Below are positions 32,826-41,852 of a DNA stretch of 43,934 nucleotides, one piece after another; within the stretch, counting starts at the first letter, position 1; every line of letters begins with the position of its first letter. This DNA comes from a virus, in the IMG/VR virus record IMGVR_UViG_3300021347_000007, positions 1 to 43,934 of that record; one strand, given 5' to 3'. Made by a program: the position numbers and the translations under genes. The notes under the pieces are model-generated. The model was not told the DNA's origin. It saw nothing but the letters and a program-made list of their open reading frames with translations, and did no database searches.

Positions 32826-33401
32826 TTATTGTTTTACTTTTTTGATTTTGGTAACCCTACCCTCAAAAATATGTTTTCCTACTCTAAGTGACAATGTTTC
32901 ATTTGTCTTTTGGTTACCTTCACTAATTAAACCCGCTTTACCTAATTCTTCTTTAACCACATCTCTTACAGTATCTCTAACAACGTCCCTAATCATTTGT
33001 TTTAAATCACTATTGTAAGGTACACTATCAGGGTTTTCGTTAACCACTTGTTTTTGATTTGTATTCATTAATCTAGCAGCGCCTTCTACAATTTCATTAG
33101 AAAGTGTGGGGCCTGACATTTGTGGTTGAACGATGGGGTTTTCAAGCATTAATTTTTTAATCTCGTCAGGTAACTTAGAGTTTAATACCGCATCATTTGT
33201 TATGGGTTTAGTAGAAATTGTTTCTTGAATATTTGGCCGTTGTTGTACCGGTGGTTGTTGCGCCATCTCTGAAGGTATATTATACGTTGCATTAGTATTT
33301 TCATTAACCATAGATAGTCCTTCACTCTGACCTCTTGGTACTTCATTATGTTTGTCCATAATTTTTTTGGACATTGCTAATTTTTGCATTAAATCACTCA
33401 T
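32826..33401 (-). CDS. probable virion-associated protein, 191 residues
   Basis: The product begins MSDLMQKLAMSKKIMDKHNE, has a Gln/Pro/Asn-rich disordered middle (SEMAQQPPVQQRPNIQETIS), a charged helix (DLKQMIRDVVRDTVRDVVKE) and a short basic C-terminal beta segment (LSLRVGKHIFEGRVTKIKKV). It resembles, from memory, uncharacterised T4-like phage proteins with the same C-terminal strand. It overlaps the upstream gene by 8 bases. The helix suggests oligomerisation. The function is unknown. Confidence 0.65.
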   Translation of the reverse strand: MSDLMQKLAMSKKIMDKHNEVPRGQSEGLSMVNENTNATYNIPSEMAQQPPVQQRPNIQETISTKPITNDAVLNSKLPDEIKKLMLENPIVQPQMSGPTLSNEIVEGAARLMNTNQKQVVNENPDSVPYNSDLKQMIRDVVRDTVRDVVKEELGKAGLISEGNQKTNETLSLRVGKHIFEGRVTKIKKVKQ

Positions 33402-33792
33402 CTGTTTCTGTATTAAATTGTGCGTTTAATATAACCCTATCCATGCTGTTATCACCGTTAGGATTATACCCTGGTCTCACCTCTGTAAAATTATCTGTAG
33501 TTGGTTGATAAGTAAATATTTTATCTGCTCTGAACATTCTCCATCCTGGTAATGGTTTTTCCCCTATTGATGCGGTGTGAGACGCACCATCTAAATCCCA
33601 CGCCCTTATAACTAAATTACCCGCCTTACTATAACCCACACAAACAGGTTCGATTCTTCTATAACCTTTACCACCCGGTTCATCACCATCATAATAAACA
33701 GTAACGACAATTTTTTTCCTTATCGCGTCTTGAATGTCATTCAAAGACGCAACTTCATTTAATAAGGATTTAAATGCCGTCAGTAGTTTCAT
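33394..33792 (-). CDS. WYL-like domain protein, 132 residues
   Basis: Residues about 18-95 read DIQDAIRKKIVVTVYYDGDE, GYRRIEPVCVGYSKAGNLVI, RAWDLDGASHTAS and GWRMFRADKIFTY. That sequence (helix, Y-x-G, RxIEPVxxGYSKxGNxVIRAW, then a terminal FRxDKI) matches WYL-type domains, which bind nucleic acid or other ligands in bacterial regulators. Here there is no helix-turn-helix, so a stand-alone accessory or virion role is possible. It overlaps neighbours by 8 and 4 bases. The C-terminal 35 residues are a polar tail. Identification is by pattern. Confidence 0.68.
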   Translation of the reverse strand: MKLLTAFKSLLNEVASLNDIQDAIRKKIVVTVYYDGDEPGGKGYRRIEPVCVGYSKAGNLVIRAWDLDGASHTASIGEKPLPGWRMFRADKIFTYQPTTDNFTEVRPGYNPNGDNSMDRVILNAQFNTETDE

Positions 33793-34085
33793 TGTTCTAC
33801 GGTATATGGTTGACTTGAGTTATACTTATTGATTTTTATTTCATCTTTTCTTTCAAACACATCTGTTGACGTACCTACGTTTTCATTATATACGTCTAAG
33901 AATGTACCTGTACCCCTACCTATTTCATCACCATCTGCTAACGCGTCTGGATGTACTGTAGAATATTTATCTGATTTAGGTGAAAAGTCATTTTTAGGGA
34001 ACAACTTCGCTCTTTCAGCTTCAGCAATCGAAGATAACTGATTATTAGGTTGTACAAAATCTAATTTATCGTTTTGAGTAGCCAT
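33789..34085 (-). CDS. hypothetical protein, 98 residues
   Basis: The product starts MATQNDKLDFVQPNNQLSSI, and its conserved-looking part is VHPDALADGDEIGRGTGTFL then DVYNENVGTSTDVFERKDEI. It is mostly polar and probably extended, with no membrane helix or signal peptide. It overlaps the WYL-like gene by 4 bases and the upstream gene by one base, so the whole set is translationally coupled. A structural, peptide-like linker role is possible. I do not recognise the family. Confidence 0.65.
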   Translation of the reverse strand: MATQNDKLDFVQPNNQLSSIAEAERAKLFPKNDFSPKSDKYSTVHPDALADGDEIGRGTGTFLDVYNENVGTSTDVFERKDEIKINKYNSSQPYTVEQ

Positions 34086-34549
34086 TATTTTATTGTTTTA
34101 AATAATTGATTTATTTTTTTTATTTCTTCTGTTATTGCGGTATCGAATTTATTTGACCCTTTTTCATGCTTATCATGTGGGTTCACTACAATACCTTCTT
34201 TCTCGTGATTCTTAATGTATTGGTTTTCCATTCCTGTATTAGACTTAACATTTTTACCCTGTTCTAATCCCTTTCTCCACCCATCTAAAACATGGTCACA
34301 CCATTTACTCATTCTATCACCACCATTTAAGATATACGGACTATCCTTTCCATCACCATTATAAGAATCAAACCAATTCTTAATCCTTTTAATCACCGGA
34401 TAAGATACAATTCCTGTTTCACGTAATTCTTTATTACGATTATATCCTTCAGTATTACTATCCCCCTCAACCATCTCAAAAGATTTTTGTAAGTGATTCT
34501 TGAGTGATTCAGGTAATTTGGCTTTTCTATGATATAAATCCTTATTCAT
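34085..34549 (-). CDS. hypothetical protein, 154 residues
   Basis: The product MNKDLYHRKAKLPESLKNHL and following is basic and helical, with GIVSYPVIKRIKNWFDSYNG, SPYILNGGDRMSKWCDHVLD and GWRKGLEQGKNVK as its most conserved-looking segments. It has no signal peptide or membrane segment. It overlaps the next upstream gene by 8 bases. Together with its four neighbours it forms a coupled unit that starts at 35282. The family is unknown to me; a virion role is inferred from neighbours. Confidence 0.65.
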   Translation of the reverse strand: MNKDLYHRKAKLPESLKNHLQKSFEMVEGDSNTEGYNRNKELRETGIVSYPVIKRIKNWFDSYNGDGKDSPYILNGGDRMSKWCDHVLDGWRKGLEQGKNVKSNTGMENQYIKNHEKEGIVVNPHDKHEKGSNKFDTAITEEIKKINQLFKTIK

Positions 34550-35282
34550 CTTTAAACATTTTTAATAACTTAGGTATTGATATACCTTCAGCATCTGCCA
34601 TGTTTTTAAGGGCTTTAATATTTCTCTTAATAATTGGTGGCACTTCGTCATCTTTTGATGAAATTGTTCTATCGTCTGATTTTTGTAATAGTATCTCTTC
34701 CGCCATTTTTTGAACATCTTCCTTAGTGAAAGATTTTTCTACTAAACGTAAGGTATCGATAAACCCTTTTTTCTTTTTTAATTTTTTATTATCAGGTAAT
34801 TTAGAGTCCGGTTCTTTACCTTGTTCTTTAGCTCTTTCCTCCGCTTCAGTTTTATCAAAACCAAATTCTTCGATGTATGCGTTAACAGTCTCATCAAAAT
34901 TCATGTCTTCAGTTTCTTCACGACCAAAAGCTCCTGACATGTCTTCTTCCCTAACTATTGACTCACCATAATAAACTCTGTAACCTCTAGTTAGTGGGTC
35001 CTGTGTTTGGTGACCCGCGGCTACTCTCTTGTCCATTGTTGATAACCCAGGTGCTGTAGTCATAGGGTCAAGAATAGGTATTTTAGAGTTATTCATGGTC
35101 CCATCGTAGTCAACTAACTCATCAATCTCACTCTTTTCTACATTTTTTTCTAATTCATTTAATTCGTCCTGTGAATTACAAGGCTTGAATGACTTTCTCT
35201 TGGTTTTGTGGTATCCCTCACAACCAAGTTCTTTTGCAGCTTCTAAAGCTTCTTCTTTTGTTCTGAAAAGATGTGACTTCAT
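34542..35282 (-). CDS. hypothetical protein with N-terminal GCEGYHK motif, 246 residues
   Basis: The N-terminus MKSHLFRTKEEALEAAKELG followed by CEGYHKTKRKSFKPCNSQDE has a helix then a Cys/His motif (C-x-G-x-H, 15 residues, C) that recurs in T4-like phage proteins. The middle is acidic (MTTAPGLSTMDKRVAAGHQT; GYRVYYGESIVREEDMSGAF), and the C-terminus is helical and Lys-rich. It is the first gene of the minus-strand unit and has a perfect promoter-like motif 14 bases upstream. Paired Cys and His suggest a metal-binding or structural knuckle. Function unknown. Confidence 0.68.
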   Translation of the reverse strand: MKSHLFRTKEEALEAAKELGCEGYHKTKRKSFKPCNSQDELNELEKNVEKSEIDELVDYDGTMNNSKIPILDPMTTAPGLSTMDKRVAAGHQTQDPLTRGYRVYYGESIVREEDMSGAFGREETEDMNFDETVNAYIEEFGFDKTEAEERAKEQGKEPDSKLPDNKKLKKKKGFIDTLRLVEKSFTKEDVQKMAEEILLQKSDDRTISSKDDEVPPIIKRNIKALKNMADAEGISIPKLLKMFKDE

Positions 35283-35296
35283 ATTTACTTTTTTTC

Positions 35297-35305
35297 TATA
35301 AATAC
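35297..35305 (-). promoter_or_regulatory. putative late promoter element, divergent pair (minus)
   Basis: On the minus strand this reads GTATTTATA, 14 bases before the ATG at 35282. With the copy at 35316 it makes a back-to-back pair in the 54-base gap between divergent genes. Confidence 0.6.
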
Positions 35306-35315
35306 ATCGTTTGAA

Positions 35316-35324
35316 GTATTTATC
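35316..35324 (+). promoter_or_regulatory. putative late promoter element, divergent pair (plus)
   Basis: GTATTTATC lies 12 bases before the ATG of the giant adhesin gene at 35337, partner of the minus copy at 35297-35305. Confidence 0.6.
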
Positions 35325-35336
35325 ATAAAAAAGAGT

Positions 35337-38300
35337 ATGCCTGGTCAGAATATAAACAATTATAACTTTAATAAGTTAGACGCCAGACTTTCTGAACAAA
35401 AATATTTTGACATAACTTTATCCTCCGATAAGGAAGGTTATGACTCAGAGGTCGTATTCTCAAAAAAACTAATAGGTGAGGATAATAGCACTCTATTACC
35501 TATTAATATCGATTTAAATTCTGCCTTATCTAATAAAAAAGATACTTTAGTATGGGGTAATTTTTATTCAGGTAATACTCTTATTTCTAAAACGTATTAT
35601 AACCCTAACAATGAAGATTTAAGTTGTAAAACCGCAACTACACTATGTGATATTGGTTTAACCGCCACAGATAATGGACTTTATGATAAAATGTCAGGTG
35701 AAAGTATAACTTTTACTATGGGTATTAACGACTTTGAGCAGTTTAACCCACATTATTATGATAGACGTTTTAAGTTACACCCTGTAACAGGTTATACGAA
35801 TTCTCCCAACCAAAGATTCTCAGGTAATTCAAAAGACACTCTTTACAACATAGTATCTAAAAGTGGTAATACAGTAGGGTATTATAATGAATTGTATGGT
35901 GGATTTTACCAAGGGTTTTATAAGTTATTTGGTTATGATTATGAAGTATTCCCTGAAAGGGTTAATAAAGGGTGGACATCAGAATTACTACTAAAGCCAA
36001 GATTAAAAGAAATTTATTTTCCATCTTCAGGTCAAACTTACCTAAATGATGTTTATTCAGGTAATTCAGGTACTTTCTTTTTTATGGGTACAAGAGCTGA
36101 AAACAAGTACTATCACCCCGCTTCAGGTTCACCTGTAAGTGATACTGGTTATACTAGAGTGACTTCAGGACTTACTGAATGTATTAAAACATGTGCATGT
36201 GCCGATACTGGTGTAACTAACTCAGATTGCTTTAAAGTTTATCCTCAGACCGCAACAACTCAAGTACATAGAACAGGTAGTTGTGGTAGTTACACTGAAT
36301 CAGTCCCGACAAAACTACAAGACCCCGACGAAGATTTATTTTCAAATGCTTTGTCCATACGTTTTTCGGGTGACCCCCAAAATCCAAGAATTTGTGTAAA
36401 ATATATTAAATTTACAGGAGACTGTATTACAACAGGTACTTGTGAAAGTACAGGTGTCACATATTCTTCGGGATACACAATAGTAGAAACATGTTCAACT
36501 AACGGAATTTATGATGATTGTTTATATAGTGGTTGTACATTAACAAAAGACGAGTCTTGGGTTATGGTTAGTACTGTTTTCGAAAGGTATGTCACCTTAG
36601 AAGATTGCGACTTATTGAATTGGGGTGGGTTAGGTGATGTTAGGGAACTGTTCTACCCATCTGAGATTAATGGTGCGTCATATAATATGATTATGCCTCC
36701 ACAAACACACAGTGGTGACACTAAAGAAGAGTTACGTTCATATATTGAACTAAATAGAAAATGGTTTGAGGATAAAATTAAAAGATTAGGTGTTCTAAAA
36801 ATTTACGTTAATGGGTATCTATTCATGGAAATTGCGGATTTCGAAGAAATAATACCTCATGAATTAAACACCGAAAAAGAAAAACAGTTAGGAGTACCGT
36901 TCAATATCTCGATTGGAGGTGGTACACAAGGGTTAAGGGAAAGTTTGGTCTTTAGTGGGTGTACAAATCGTGAGGGTCCATACATTCAAGACCCTGAACT
37001 TATGCCAAATCAAACCTTATCAGGCACTAGTTTATCAGGATTAACTACGGACATTATTATGGAACCCACATTTGGTGGTACATTTATGGGGGGTATATCA
37101 CAATTTAGAATGTACACTGAACCTTTGTCCTCACCACAAATACAACATAATTTTAGAATTTTAAAAGATAAATTTAACTTATATGATTTTTGGTGTGATA
37201 ACTGTAAGGATTGTACTGTCGAAGAAATCGATATTAGTGGGTCTTTTAATCCTGGTTCTATAGTTTATTCATTTGATGCGTCTGCAACTACGATTTGTAA
37301 CGAAGATTATAATATTAGTTTTACTTGTTTACTCGATACTGTAACGGGTGGGACAATTACTTTTGATGAGAACATAACAATATTAAAGGGAAATACAACA
37401 GGTTCTACGGGCATAAAAACTTTAAATGATTATGAATTTAGTGCGTTAACTGAAACAGGTAATTATGTGTTGTCGGCCACTACAGTATCGGCAACAACAA
37501 CACCGTTTAACTGTAACTTTAAAACTAATTTTAGTTATGAATTAAGTTTTAATGATTTACCAGTTAGTCCGACACCTACACAAACAATAACACCAACACT
37601 TACACCAACTAATTCTGTTACTCCTACAAATACTATTACACCGACGAATTCAGTAACTCCGACGAATTCAGTAACTCCGACGAATTCAGTAACTCCAACT
37701 AACTCAGTTACACCGACGAATTCAGTAACTCCGACGAATTCAGTAACTCCAACTAACTCAGTTACACCTACAACATCAATTACTCCTACAAATACTATTA
37801 CACCGACGAATTCAGTAACTCCAACTAACTCAGTTACACCTACAACATCAATTACTCCTACAAATACTATTACACCGACGAATTCAGTAACTCCGACAAA
37901 CTCTATTACGCCTACAAATTCTGTTACACCTACTAACTCAGTCACACCGACGAATTCAGTCACACCGACGAACTCTATTACGCCTACAAATTCTGTTACA
38001 CCTACTAACACATTAACACCTACTAACTCAGTCACACCGACGAACTCAATAACTCCGACGAACTCTATTACACCTACTAACACATTAACACCTACTAACT
38101 CAGTCACACCGACGAATTCAGTAACTCCATCGATATCTGTAACACAGACCCCATCTACAACTACGACACCATCCACAACCCCAACTCCATCATTAACTCC
38201 GTGTTTCGAATACTTAGTCGACGATAATGGAGATTATATAACTGACGATGATGGTAATCTAATTGTACTAAAAGATTTATGTGTAAGCCCTACACCAACA

Positions 38301-41300
38301 CCAACTCAATCATCCACTCCAACAGTAACACCAACAATAAGTCCAACAAATACCATTACACCTACAAATACAGTAACACCAACTAATTCAATAACACCAA
38401 CAAATACTATTACTCCGACTAATAGTGTTACACCAACAAGTACAACAACTCCAACAAATAGTATTACACCATCAACAAGTAATGTAGTACCATCAAGTAG
38501 GATACTATACTTCGATTTTAATGATGTTAACTCATATAATGGAGGTGCAACAGTCACAGACTTAGAAGGTAATTCTAACGCCACGGTAGTTAACTCACTA
38601 CCATTTAACGATTGTTATCAATCGATAGAATTCAACGGAACTAATTCATATGTAATAACAAATACAGACCTTAATCCAAGATTATCACCCGCAAATACAT
38701 CTACAGTAATATCACTATTTACTTGGGTGTACCCAACCGCGGACGGTGTGATTGTATCAGAACAAGGTTCAACATCACCTGATACAAATTGGTTTGATAG
38801 TCAAATTCAAATGTTAAATAATAAATTTATGTTTGGTGTATGGCAATATACTATAGGTGCCCCAACTTCAACTGAAGTTATAACAACGACTAGTACCTAT
38901 CCATTTAATAAGTGGTATTATGTCGGATTTACGTATGATGGTACAACACTTAAGGGTTATGTAGATTCAACTAATGTAGGTAACTTAGTAAAGAGTAGAC
39001 TTACACCATATAATAACGGAACTAATTCCCCATTACATTATGCATTAGCGTATGGTACTCTGACTAACTTTACAAGTGGTCAGCCATATGGTGTTGGTAG
39101 AATGGGTACGTTTGAAGTCTACAACACAGCATTATCTCAGTTGCAGATAACAAACTTATATAACAACTCATCTTCACAATGGATATGTCCTACCCCAACA
39201 CCCACCCCAAGCGGTTCTATCACACCAACTAACTCAGTTACACCTACTAATTCGGTAACTCCAACTAATTCAGTCACTCCTACCAATTCAGTTACACCAA
39301 CCAACTCAGTAACGCCAACCAATTCAGTTACACCAACTAACTCAGTTACACCAACTAATTCAGTCACTCCTACCAATTCAGTAACACCAACTAACTCAGT
39401 TACACCTACTAATTCGGTAACCCCAACCAATACAATAACACCCACTAACTCTGTGACACCTACTAATTCGGTAACTCCAACTAATTCAGTTACACCTACT
39501 AATTCGGTAACTCCAACTAATTCAGTAACTCCAACTAATTCAGTAACCCCAACCAATACAATAACACCTACTAACTCTGTGACACCTACTCCATCAATCA
39601 ACTCATTACTTAGTTGTTATGTTGCCGGTCCATTAACTGCCGACACATCTAACGGAGCGGTATTCGATAGAAGTATTAACGTTAGTGGAGTATTAGAGGT
39701 TATTGCGGGCGCTGTTGGAGGACAGGCAGCGGTACCTGATGAATTTTCTAAAAAAGTCGCTCGTTCATTCCAATTAATAATGGACCCATTAGCCACAGGA
39801 ATTACCTTATCATATCAAAATAATTTAGTAGCAACTTTAAGAGGTGATGAGGGTACTATACATGCAGGGTTACCAACGGCACAAAGAGTCGGGTACGGTA
39901 GTGGGGATGACTATGACCCTAATTGGTTAACAGATGAGGGTATATCAGGATACACAGGATATCAAGAATTCTTAGATACTCATGCAGTTAATGACATGGT
40001 ATGGTACCAAAGCGGTTCCACAAGTGGTGATACGGTAATAACTGAGGTATTTGAACATATTTTACATACCGTACATCTATTTGGGATAATGGGTGCGGTT
40101 CCCGGCTCATCGACCGCGGTAAATTGGATGGCAGAAGAAAATCCAGATTGGCAAACAACAGACCTACACTTATCCATGAAACAAGCCATCGAGAATGGTA
40201 TGTATGACCCAACTGACTACGCCCCTAATTGGAGTGGGGATACAGGTCAAGCTCAAGTGGCATATAAAGAGTATATGTACTTATTAAACTTCGGTATGTG
40301 GGAAATGTCCGAGTTTTGGGATGGTGGGTCGTTATCTCCAGAATGGAATGATAGTATGAGAACTCCATCAGGAATTCAAACTAATAACATTTCAGGATAT
40401 ACATTGTTTAATAATTACTTTGCACCAGTACTGACTAAACCTAGTTTTACAACACTAAGAAATATTTTCCAAAATAATGGAGGGGGTAGTTCAGGATATG
40501 TCGCCGATGATTGTGTAACACCAACACCAACACCAACCAGTTCAGTAACTCCAACAATAACTCCATCAACATCCCCACCCGTAGATTGGTCACCTACAGA
40601 TGTAAATATAGTTGCATGGGTTGACGCTTCAGACACCACTTCATACAGCCCGTCTACCGGTACATTATCCTCAGTAAATGATAAAACAGGAACGTATGGT
40701 ACCTTAAATGTTAATGGTACACCAACAATAGTTACAAATGGATTAAATGGTTTAAGTGTATTTGATTTTGATGGTAATAATGAGTTTATACAAAGTTCAT
40801 CTTTTGAAACACAGGTATCGTCAGGTAATCATTGGTCTATTGGAGTATTCCAATACCATACAACAAATAACACTAAAAATTCTTTTTGGAGTTATGAAAC
40901 AGACCAGACACCAAAAAGAGATTATGCAATAAGTGCGGGCGCATCTAATAATACATGGCCAGGTGAATTAGATTTAGATGGTTTATCTTCTAACCGAATT
41001 AGTTCTACAATCGGTAATCTACAAATTTGGGACTCTCAGAGTATTTCTCAAAATACATGGGCGATTGTTTCTTGTTGGTTTAACAAATCGGGTAATCAAA
41101 TAGGTACAAGAGTTAATGGTAATAACGCATTTACACCTGTTAATGATTATGACAATAGTATACAGACATCTCAGGAATTAAGATTAATGAGAAATAGGGC
41201 ATCAGTAGAACTGGATGGTCGTATGGCCGAGTTCTTTGCGGTTGCAGATATACCAGGAGTTAGTGGTACCGACTTAACTGATTTAGAAAAGGCGGAAGGT

Positions 41301-41378
41301 TACCTAGCTTGTAAGTGGGGACTACAGTCATTATTACCTTCAGGTCACCCATATAAAACAAGTTGTCCAACACAATAA
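35337..41378 (+). CDS. giant mosaic adhesin/tail fibre with PT-repeat linkers and ConA-like domains, 2013 residues
   Basis: Residues 1-640 form a large Cys-containing beta region; its later part (LGVLKIYVNGYLFMEIADFE; GTFMGGISQFRMYTEPLSSP) looks ConA/LamG-like. About 645-740 is Ig-like. PT repeats occupy about 743-955, 983-1051, 1284-1421 and a short stretch 1728-1746. Between them are a small Asp-rich insert (DDNGDYITDDDGNLIVLKD), a clear LamG-like domain (1052-1280; KWYYVGFTYDGTTLKGYVDS), a unique domain (1422-1725) with EHILHTVH at 1573-1580, and a final ConA-like domain (1748-2013; LNGLSVFDFDGNNEF). It is a virion surface protein that probably binds host or particle glycans. Promoter motif 12 bases upstream; no signal peptide. 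It heads the adhesion module. Confidence 0.8.
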   Translation: MPGQNINNYNFNKLDARLSEQKYFDITLSSDKEGYDSEVVFSKKLIGEDNSTLLPINIDLNSALSNKKDTLVWGNFYSGNTLISKTYYNPNNEDLSCKTATTLCDIGLTATDNGLYDKMSGESITFTMGINDFEQFNPHYYDRRFKLHPVTGYTNSPNQRFSGNSKDTLYNIVSKSGNTVGYYNELYGGFYQGFYKLFGYDYEVFPERVNKGWTSELLLKPRLKEIYFPSSGQTYLNDVYSGNSGTFFFMGTRAENKYYHPASGSPVSDTGYTRVTSGLTECIKTCACADTGVTNSDCFKVYPQTATTQVHRTGSCGSYTESVPTKLQDPDEDLFSNALSIRFSGDPQNPRICVKYIKFTGDCITTGTCESTGVTYSSGYTIVETCSTNGIYDDCLYSGCTLTKDESWVMVSTVFERYVTLEDCDLLNWGGLGDVRELFYPSEINGASYNMIMPPQTHSGDTKEELRSYIELNRKWFEDKIKRLGVLKIYVNGYLFMEIADFEEIIPHELNTEKEKQLGVPFNISIGGGTQGLRESLVFSGCTNREGPYIQDPELMPNQTLSGTSLSGLTTDIIMEPTFGGTFMGGISQFRMYTEPLSSPQIQHNFRILKDKFNLYDFWCDNCKDCTVEEIDISGSFNPGSIVYSFDASATTICNEDYNISFTCLLDTVTGGTITFDENITILKGNTTGSTGIKTLNDYEFSALTETGNYVLSATTVSATTTPFNCNFKTNFSYELSFNDLPVSPTPTQTITPTLTPTNSVTPTNTITPTNSVTPTNSVTPTNSVTPTNSVTPTNSVTPTNSVTPTNSVTPTTSITPTNTITPTNSVTPTNSVTPTTSITPTNTITPTNSVTPTNSITPTNSVTPTNSVTPTNSVTPTNSITPTNSVTPTNTLTPTNSVTPTNSITPTNSITPTNTLTPTNSVTPTNSVTPSISVTQTPSTTTTPSTTPTPSLTPCFEYLVDDNGDYITDDDGNLIVLKDLCVSPTPTPTQSSTPTVTPTISPTNTITPTNTVTPTNSITPTNTITPTNSVTPTSTTTPTNSITPSTSNVVPSSRILYFDFNDVNSYNGGATVTDLEGNSNATVVNSLPFNDCYQSIEFNGTNSYVITNTDLNPRLSPANTSTVISLFTWVYPTADGVIVSEQGSTSPDTNWFDSQIQMLNNKFMFGVWQYTIGAPTSTEVITTTSTYPFNKWYYVGFTYDGTTLKGYVDSTNVGNLVKSRLTPYNNGTNSPLHYALAYGTLTNFTSGQPYGVGRMGTFEVYNTALSQLQITNLYNNSSSQWICPTPTPTPSGSITPTNSVTPTNSVTPTNSVTPTNSVTPTNSVTPTNSVTPTNSVTPTNSVTPTNSVTPTNSVTPTNSVTPTNTITPTNSVTPTNSVTPTNSVTPTNSVTPTNSVTPTNSVTPTNTITPTNSVTPTPSINSLLSCYVAGPLTADTSNGAVFDRSINVSGVLEVIAGAVGGQAAVPDEFSKKVARSFQLIMDPLATGITLSYQNNLVATLRGDEGTIHAGLPTAQRVGYGSGDDYDPNWLTDEGISGYTGYQEFLDTHAVNDMVWYQSGSTSGDTVITEVFEHILHTVHLFGIMGAVPGSSTAVNWMAEENPDWQTTDLHLSMKQAIENGMYDPTDYAPNWSGDTGQAQVAYKEYMYLLNFGMWEMSEFWDGGSLSPEWNDSMRTPSGIQTNNISGYTLFNNYFAPVLTKPSFTTLRNIFQNNGGGSSGYVADDCVTPTPTPTSSVTPTITPSTSPPVDWSPTDVNIVAWVDASDTTSYSPSTGTLSSVNDKTGTYGTLNVNGTPTIVTNGLNGLSVFDFDGNNEFIQSSSFETQVSSGNHWSIGVFQYHTTNNTKNSFWSYETDQTPKRDYAISAGASNNTWPGELDLDGLSSNRISSTIGNLQIWDSQSISQNTWAIVSCWFNKSGNQIGTRVNGNNAFTPVNDYDNSIQTSQELRLMRNRASVELDGRMAEFFAVADIPGVSGTDLTDLEKAEGYLACKWGLQSLLPSGHPYKTSCPTQ
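37562..38200 (+). repeat. PT-rich 18-base tandem repeat array 1
   Basis: Units of 18 bases such as CCGACGAATTCAGTAACT encode PTNSVT and variants PTNSIT, PTNTIT and PTTSIT. About 30 units are present. Some adjacent units are identical, and higher-order blocks recur (for example PTTSITPTNTITPTNSVTPT twice). Confidence 0.9.
38287..38482 (+). repeat. PT-rich tandem repeat array 2
   Basis: A shorter array of PTNTIT, PTNTVT, PTNSIT and PTSTTT units, more diverged at the DNA level than arrays 1 and 3, links the Asp-rich insert to the LamG-like domain. Confidence 0.85.
39187..39597 (+). repeat. PT-rich 18-base tandem repeat array 3
   Basis: About 20 units of the type CCAACTAATTCAGTTACA encode PTNSVT almost without change. 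The favoured codons differ from array 1 (CCAACTAAT against CCGACGAAT), so the two arrays expanded or were homogenised separately. Confidence 0.9.
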
Positions 41379-41382
41379 ACTA

Positions 41383-41391
41383 ATATTTATA
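41383..41391 (+). promoter_or_regulatory. putative late promoter element, RTATTTATH motif
   Basis: ATATTTATA lies in the 20-base gap after the giant gene, 7 bases upstream of the ATG at 41399. Confidence 0.5.
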
Positions 41392-41398
41392 AAATAAA

Positions 41399-41851
41399 AT
41401 GTCACAAGTAACAATTCCAAATTTGAGCGGGTTCACAGGTGTACCAAGTAATAGTGATTTATTTATTATTCACGATGGTTCAAACGCTAAAAAAATTACA
41501 TACTCAGATTTATCTACAAAAATATTTTCGGGTTCTACAAGTATACAGTCAGATGGCACACAACATAATTTAACAGGAAGTATTATTCCAACACAAAACT
41601 CTCAATATGATTTAGGGTCGGCAGAGTATAAAATAAGACATTTATATTTGAGTAGTAATAGTCTATTTCTTGGGGACACAACAATTAGTGAGTCAGATTA
41701 TTTAAGTAGGTCTTATCTGAGTGATTCAGCAGTACCAACAACACCAAATGACCCAGGAGTTAAGGGTGAAATTAGATATGATAATACACATGTTTATATA
41801 TGTGTTTTAGAAAATACTTGGAAAAGATTTACGGTAGAGTCCGCGTGGTAA
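41399..41851 (+). CDS. tail fibre-like protein, 150 residues
   Basis: The product begins MSQVTIPNLSGFTGVPSNSD, followed by LFIIHDGSNAKKITYSDLST. A later segment, SIIPTQNSQYDLGSAEYKIR and HLYLSSNSLFLGDTTISESD, is the phage fibre repeat xIxPxxxxxYDLGSxxxxxxxLYL common in T4-like and cyanophage fibres. The end KGEIRYDNTHVYICVLENTW looks like a small beta tip. The short length suggests a fibre tip or accessory subunit rather than a full fibre. It is followed by the next gene one base later, so both are in one unit with the adhesin. Confidence 0.72.
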   Translation: MSQVTIPNLSGFTGVPSNSDLFIIHDGSNAKKITYSDLSTKIFSGSTSIQSDGTQHNLTGSIIPTQNSQYDLGSAEYKIRHLYLSSNSLFLGDTTISESDYLSRSYLSDSAVPTTPNDPGVKGEIRYDNTHVYICVLENTWKRFTVESAW

Positions 41852-41852
41852 T

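Noticed and set aside
37535-38176. Long minus-strand open frame with a repeated VGVTEFVGVTEL sequence, and similar ones at 38306-38584 and 39137-39601
   Set aside because: It is the antisense of the PT-repeat arrays. The 18-base periodicity keeps several frames open, there is no initiation context, and the plus-strand product is continuous over 2013 codons.
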